Assembly (NCBI RefSeq): GCF_024171925.1 | Contig: NZ_JAMTCO010000009.1 | Coordinates: 418,065-482,064 of the forward strand | DNA length: 64,000 bases | Direction of reading: 5' to 3' | From: Actinokineospora diospyrosa | GTDB lineage: Bacteria; Actinomycetota; Actinomycetes; Mycobacteriales; Pseudonocardiaceae | In this document: one piece after another, positions 58,934 through 64,000 of the stretch | Position numbering within the stretch: position 1 is the first letter of the stretch | How the letters are laid out: each line of letters opens with the position of its first letter | Program-made: the position numbers and the translations under genes | Notes under the pieces: model-generated | Told to the model about the DNA's origin: nothing | Databases searched by the model: none | Seen by the model: the letters and a program-made list of their open reading frames with translations, nothing else

Positions 58934-59875
58934 ATGTTTTCCTTCATCACCAAGCGCCTGCTGTCGGGCATCCTGCTGCTCGCGGTCGTCACGACCGGCA
59001 CGTTCTTCATCGCGCACCTGGCCATCGGGGACCCGACCCCCGGTCTGCTCGGCAACAGCGCCACCCCGGCCCAGCAGGCGGCGATGCGCGCCAAGATCGG
59101 CGTGGACCGCCCGCTGCTCACCCAGTTCTGGGACTGGCTCTCGCACGCCGTCACCGGTGACTTCGGCACCTCGTGGCGCACCTTCACCCCCGTCAACGAC
59201 GACCTGGCGCTGCGCCTGCCGGTGACGCTGTCCGTGGTCTTCTTCGCGACGGTGCTCTCGGCGATCTTCGGCGTCATCATCGGCATCGCCTGCGGCCTGC
59301 GCCCCGGCAGCGTGTTCGACCGCGTCCTCAAGTTCGCCTCGGTCGTGCTGTTCGCGCTGCCCGGCTACTGGCTGGGCATCGTGCTCGTGCAGCTGTTCGC
59401 CCTGGGCCTGGGCTGGTTCGACGCGACGGGCTACGTGTCCCCGGAGATCTCGGTCGGCGGCTGGCTGCGGTCCATCACCCTGCCGTCGGTGGCGTTGGCG
59501 CTCGGCGCGATCGTGATGATCGCCGAACAGCTGCGCAACAGCTTCCTGGAGGTCAACAACCAGGACTTCGTGCGCACGTTGCGCGCCAGGGGGCTGTCCA
59601 AGCGCCGGGTCACCCGGCACGTGCTGCGCAACTCCGCCCCCGCGGCGCTGACCGTGCTGGCGATGATGTTCGTCGGCCTGCTCGGTGGCGCGATCATCGT
59701 GGAGCTGGTGTTCAACCTGCAGGGCATCGGCATCCTCACGCAGCAGTCCTCGCAGAACGGCAACATCCCCGTGCTGCTCGGCCTCACCGTGATGACCGTG
59801 GTGTTCGTCGTCGTCATCAACCTCCTGCTCGACCTCGTGCTCGGGTGGGTCAACCCGAAGGTGCGCGACCGATGA
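58934..59875 (+). CDS. ABC importer permease, DppB type
   Basis: A 313-residue permease with six helices. It begins MFSFITKRLLSGILLLAVVTTGTFFIAHL and contains ARGLSKRRVTRHVLRNSAPAALTVLAMMF, the EAA-type loop that docks on the ATPase, then LLGGAIIVELVFNLQGIGIL. AGGAG lies about 10 bases upstream of ATG 58934. Its stop overlaps the start of the fused permease/ATPase gene (ATGA). It forms the pore together with the N-terminal half of the next protein. Confidence 0.93.
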   Translation: MFSFITKRLLSGILLLAVVTTGTFFIAHLAIGDPTPGLLGNSATPAQQAAMRAKIGVDRPLLTQFWDWLSHAVTGDFGTSWRTFTPVNDDLALRLPVTLSVVFFATVLSAIFGVIIGIACGLRPGSVFDRVLKFASVVLFALPGYWLGIVLVQLFALGLGWFDATGYVSPEISVGGWLRSITLPSVALALGAIVMIAEQLRNSFLEVNNQDFVRTLRARGLSKRRVTRHVLRNSAPAALTVLAMMFVGLLGGAIIVELVFNLQGIGILTQQSSQNGNIPVLLGLTVMTVVFVVVINLLLDLVLGWVNPKVRDR

Positions 59876-61682
59876 CCGCTGCCCCGTTCCCCGCCAACCT
59901 CGCCCCCGTCAAGCGGGTCTCGCTGTGGCGGCGCTTCCTGCGCCGCCCGGCCGGTGTCATCGCCCTCGTGGTGATGATCCTCATCGTGCTCGTCGCGGTG
60001 CTCGCCCCGTGGCTGGCGCCCTACGACCCGAACCTGGTCAAGCTCCGGATCACCAACGTCGGGCCCGGCGGCGACCACATCCTCGGCGGTGACTCCGGGG
60101 GCCGCGACATCCTCAGCCGCCTGATCTACGGCGCCAGGACCACGCTGTTCGGCGCGGCCATCACCTGCGTGTCCGCGGTGCTGATCGGCGTCCCCGCTGG
60201 CGTGTGCGCCGGGTACTTCGGCGGGGTGACCGACCGGGTCCTCACCTGGATCAGCGACGCGCTGCAGTCGATCCCCGTGCTGCTGATGCTGATGATCGTG
60301 GCGGCGGGCACCGGCCAGTCGTTCCCGGTGCTGATGGTCGTGCTCGGCCTGTTCATGGCCCCCGGCTACTACCGGATCACCCGGGGCCGCGCGCAGGCGG
60401 TGCGCAAGGAGCCCTACATCGACGCGGCCCGCGTCTCCGGCGTGACCAACCCCCGCATCCTGCGCACGCACATGGCGCGCGCGGTCTACCCGCCGATCGT
60501 GGTGCAGTCGGCGCTGACCGCGGGCCTGGCCATCGGCATGCAGGCCGGTCTGCAGTTCCTCGGCATCGGCTCGGCGCAGACGCCGTCCTGGGGCCAGATG
60601 ATCTCCAACGGCATGCTGGTGATCAACACCCACGGGCTGATCCTGCTCTGGCCCTCGATCGCGCTCGGCCTGACCATCGCCTCGCTGGCGTTCATCGGCA
60701 CCACCCTGGCCGACCTGATCAGCATCCGGGTCGAGCAGCCCACCCGGCGGATGCGGCTGCGGGCGCGCCAGGAGCTGGCCAAGGCGCCCGCGAGCGCCGA
60801 GCTGCCGGACCGGGTCGCCAGCGGCACGCACGCGCACGAGGTCGCCGACTGCGCGCTGCGCATCGACAACCTGCGGGTCGGCTACCCCTCCCCGGCCGGG
60901 GTCAAGGAGGTCGTCCGCGGCGTCTCCCTGGACGCGGGCCCCGGTGAGGTGCTCGGCATCGTCGGTGAGTCCGGCTCGGGCAAGACGCAGACCATGTTCG
61001 CCGTGCTTGGCCTGCTGCCCATCGGCGGCACGGCGGTCTCCGACGGGATCCACGTCAACGGCAAGGAGGTCGGCGGGCTCCCGGCGCTGGAGCGCGCCGC
61101 GCTGCTGGGCCGCTCCATCGGCTACGTGCCGCAGGAGCCGATGACCAACCTCGACCCCAGCTACACCATCGAGCGCCAGCTCGTGGAGCCGCTGCGCCAG
61201 GTCCAGGGCATGTCCAAGGCCGCGGCCAAGGCCAGGGCCCGCGAGGTGCTGGTCCGCGTCGGCATCACCGACGTGGACCGGGTGCTGCGCTCCTACCCGC
61301 ACCAGATCTCCGGCGGCATGGCCCAGCGGGTGCTCATCGCGGGCGCGGTGTCCGGGCGGCCCTCGCTGCTGGTCGCCGACGAGCCCACCACCGCCCTGGA
61401 CGTCACCGTGCAGGCCGAGGTGCTCGAACTGCTGCGCGAGCTGCAGCAGGAGTACGGCATGGCGCTGGTCATCGTCACGCACAACTTCGGCGTGGTCGCC
61501 GACATCTGCGACCGGCTCGTGGTGATGAAGGACGGCCGGATCGTGGAGACCGGCGCGGTCGAGCAGATCTTCCGCAGCCCGGCCGACCCCTACACCGCCG
61601 AGCTGATCAGCGCCTCGCTCGACGACGCCGACGGCCGGGTCGAGCTGGACAAGGCCCACGTGGGCGGAGAGGACGGTGCCCG

Positions 61683-61686
<4 letters not shown>
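59872..61686 (+). CDS. Fused ABC importer permease and ATPase (DppC-DppD)
   Basis: A 604-residue fusion. Residues 1-290 are a DppC-type permease (LWRRFLRRPAGVIALVVMILIVLVAVLAP, HILGGDSGGRDILSRLIYGARTTL, and an EAA loop with ARVSGVTNPRILRTHM). Residues about 325-590 are a DppD-type ATPase with Walker A GESGSGKTQ, signature ISGGMAQRVLIAGAV, Walker B LLVADEPTTALD and switch His in VTHNFGVVADI. In most bacteria these are separate genes; here one open frame runs through the linker (RQELAKAPASAELPDRVASG). Start and stop both overlap the neighbours by ATGA. Confidence 0.93.
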
Positions 61687-62498
<812 letters not shown>

Positions 62499-62522
62499 CC
62501 GGGTCAGCATTGGAGCACGGCC

Positions 62523-63107
62523 ATGCCGAAGGTCATCGATCATGATCAGCGGCGCCGGGAGATCGTCGAGGTGTCCAAGCGGCTGATCGCCGAGGGCGGT
62601 TTCGAGGCGGCGACGATGCGCAGCATCGTCACCGCGGCGGGTTTCGCCAACGGCGCGCTCAAGCACTACTTCGCCAGCAAGGACGGCATCATCGCGGCCA
62701 CCTTCGACAGCGTTCTCGCCGAGACCGCGCAGCGCGCGTTCGACCTGGACCCCACCCTGGGCCCGGTCGCCGCGCTGCGCGGCTTCGTCGAGGCCGCGAT
62801 GCCCCTCGACGCCGAGCGGATCAGCTCGGCGCGGGTGCTCCTGGTGCTGTGGGGCCACTCGGTCGCCAACCCCGAGCTCGCCGCGCAGTACCGCGAGCTG
62901 CTGACCAACTGGCGCGCGGAACTGGTAGCCAGAATCGGGGCGGTGTGGGACCACAGCCGCGACGTGGTCGCCGCCGGTGTCATCGCCGACGAGATCATCT
63001 CGGTGACCATCGGCGCCAACGTGGCCAGCCTCATGCACCCGGTCGGCGCACTGGTGACCCGCTACACCGACTACATCGACGCTCTAGTCGCCCGAGTGGC
63101 GGGCTGA
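62523..63107 (+). CDS. TetR-family transcriptional regulator
   Basis: A 194-residue regulator. The N-terminal helix-turn-helix is RRREIVEVSKRLIAEGGFEAATMRSIVTAAGFANGALKHYFASKDGII, close to the BetI-like group. The rest is the all-helical ligand-binding and dimerisation domain. It lies 24 bases after the importer ATPase and is probably the last gene of the importer operon. It is the natural candidate to bind the ACGARCGTRGA sites between the two operons and to sense the imported solute or a product of its breakdown. Confidence 0.92.
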   Translation: MPKVIDHDQRRREIVEVSKRLIAEGGFEAATMRSIVTAAGFANGALKHYFASKDGIIAATFDSVLAETAQRAFDLDPTLGPVAALRGFVEAAMPLDAERISSARVLLVLWGHSVANPELAAQYRELLTNWRAELVARIGAVWDHSRDVVAAGVIADEIISVTIGANVASLMHPVGALVTRYTDYIDALVARVAG

Positions 63108-63221
63108 ACCCCCATCGCGGTTGTTCCCCCGGCCTCCCTCGCCTCGCGGGGGAGCGCCACTTCCCCTCTCACCCGGCGCGCCCCGGATACCCAGAACCCG
63201 CCGGTTCCGCCCTGCCCCGCG

Positions 63222-63328
63222 CAAGATCATCTGTCGCAAGAGCCCCCGATATACAGCCTAACGAGGGATCCCGACAGAACCGGGTCAGCGATTGGGGCCT
63301 GTGGACAGCAGAACACGTTGTGGACAAC
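63222..63328 (-). repeat. Dispersed intergenic element, copy 3 (inverted)
   Basis: On the minus strand it reads TTGTCCACAAC, then CCACAGG 19 bases after the first CCACAAC, then GGCTGTATATCGGGGGC, then GATCTTG 95 bases after the first motif. Order and spacing match the copies at 8799 and 8929. The two boxes are TTGTCCACA (63327-63319) and CTGTCCACA (63308-63300). Confidence 0.75.
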
Positions 63329-63355
63329 CACCTGCCAGCCCACCGAGCCAGCCTC

Positions 63356-64000
63356 TGGACACTCGGACCTGACCGTGCCAACGCGCCCTCGGTCAGGTCC
63401 GCCCCAGCCCACCCACTCGGCTTCTGGACACTCAGACCCAGCGGCGCCATCCCAGCTGCCGTCAGGTCCACCTTGGCCCACCCACTTAACCCCCTTAACC
63501 CCGCGCTCCTCAGAGCCGCCGTGCCAACTCGCCCCCCGCCAGGTCCGCCCCACCCCACCCAAGCCAGCCTGGACACTCGGACCAGCCGGTGCCAGCCTGC
63601 CCTTCGTCAGGGTTCGCCCTAGCCCACCCACTCAGCTCCTGGACACCCGGCCAGCCGGCGCCATCCCAGCCCCGTCAGGTTGGCCCCACCCCACCCACCC
63701 GGCCCGCGGACACTCGGACCCTGCGCTGCCAACTCGCCCCCCGTCAGGTCGGCCCCAACCCACCCACACCCGGCCCCCTGGACCCCCGGACCCAGCGGTG
63801 CCAACCCAGCCCCCGCCAGGCCCGCCCCAACCCACCCAGCCGACCACCGGATTCTCGGAAGCGTCGGTGCCATCTCAGCCTCCGTCAGGTCAGCCCACCT
63901 CACCTGCTCAGCCCCGCGCTCCTCGGAGTCGCCGGTGCCAGCCCGGCTGCCGTCAGGTCACGGTTCCAGCACCTGGACACTCGGACCCAGCGGTGCCAAC
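63356..64000 (+). repeat. Degenerate tandem array, about 69-bp unit
   Basis: About nine to ten units begin at 63356, 63425, about 63510, 63570, 63640, 63707, 63779, 63848, about 63922 and 63974. Each starts near TGGACACTCGGACCCAGCGG, then GTGCCAAC, then CCGTCAGGTC and CCCACCCA. Intervals are mostly 67-72 bases, and the array runs past the window end. Units differ by substitutions and small indels, so it is an old array. Confidence 0.8.

Larger units (their letters stand above)
63108..64000. other. Repeat-rich non-coding region to the window end
   Basis: No believable gene is seen in these 893 bases. All frames on the minus strand are open for long stretches, but only because the sequence is pyrimidine-rich and stop-poor, and the repeated peptide shifts frame between units. 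The region holds copy 3 of the dispersed element and a degenerate tandem array, both listed separately. Confidence 0.7.

Noticed and set aside
63169..63903. Three long minus-strand frames in the tandem array
   Set aside because: They exist because the repeat is stop-poor; the repeated peptide changes frame from unit to unit.

Overview
The window is chromosomal DNA of a very GC-rich, mycelial-type actinomycete. Third codon positions are almost all G or C, GTG starts are common, and stop/start overlaps of the ATGA and GTGA kind are frequent. It also carries an Ser/Thr protein kinase, an ECF sigma/anti-sigma pair and several F420/DUF families typical of Actinobacteria. The gene set fits the Pseudonocardiales (for example Actinokineospora or Saccharothrix-like), but the genus cannot be proved from the sequence. 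A full-length chemotaxis receptor hints at a lineage with a motile stage. No rRNA, tRNA, CRISPR array, insertion sequence or prophage was recognised.

Left flank (1-17.8 kb): a truncated NACHT-type NTPase with membrane segments, a secreted papain-like protease, a STAND/TPR regulator broken by an in-frame stop and a frameshift, a PPOX/F420-type oxidoreductase, a membrane Ser/Thr kinase, a chemotaxis receptor, a DUF1206 membrane protein, an MpaB/DUF2236 oxygenase, an M48-type membrane metalloprotease, a secreted metzincin, a YdcF-type protein and small exported proteins. Two copies of a dispersed element with paired DnaA-box-like motifs lie at 8.8-9.04 kb, and a third, inverted, lies at 63.2-63.3 kb.

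Centre (17.9-32.9 kb): a complete class I lanthipeptide cluster of the microbisporicin/NAI-107-planosporicin family. It holds an immunity-type ABC pair (E/F), a LuxR-type regulator (R), a lipoprotein (Q), an ABC exporter with an extra membrane protein (Z, Y, J), an anti-sigma factor and ECF sigma factor (W, X), the precursor peptide LanA, the enzymes LanB, LanC and LanD, another ABC pair (T, U) and a V-type protein. The sequence GAACC-N15-GCTAC occurs exactly in front of X, J and E, which sketches the sigma regulon. The core peptide has Ile and Ala where microbisporicin has chlorinated Trp and hydroxylated Pro, and no halogenase or P450 gene is present.

Centre-right (33.7-49.2 kb): a tightly coupled, one-direction hybrid NRPS-PKS operon. 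It contains an APH-like kinase, an MFS exporter, NRPS (C-A-T), KS with an eroded AT, a discrete carrier protein, NRPS (T-C-A-T), KS-AT-ACP and a freestanding adenylation enzyme. No thioesterase, ketoreductase or MbtH-like gene is visible. Trans loading of malonyl and seryl units is inferred.

Right flank (49.3-64 kb): a small membrane protein, an NlpC/P60-like exported protein whose catalytic Cys is Ser, and a catabolic or uptake module. The module is a six-gene leftward operon (SDR, alcohol dehydrogenase, aldo/keto reductase, two HSL-type esterases, MFS efflux). It diverges from a rightward peptide/solute ABC importer, with a DppC-DppD fusion, that ends in a TetR-type regulator. Short repeated ACGARCGTRGA motifs in the divergent region are candidate operators. 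The last 650 bases are a degenerate tandem array of about 69-bp units running off the window.
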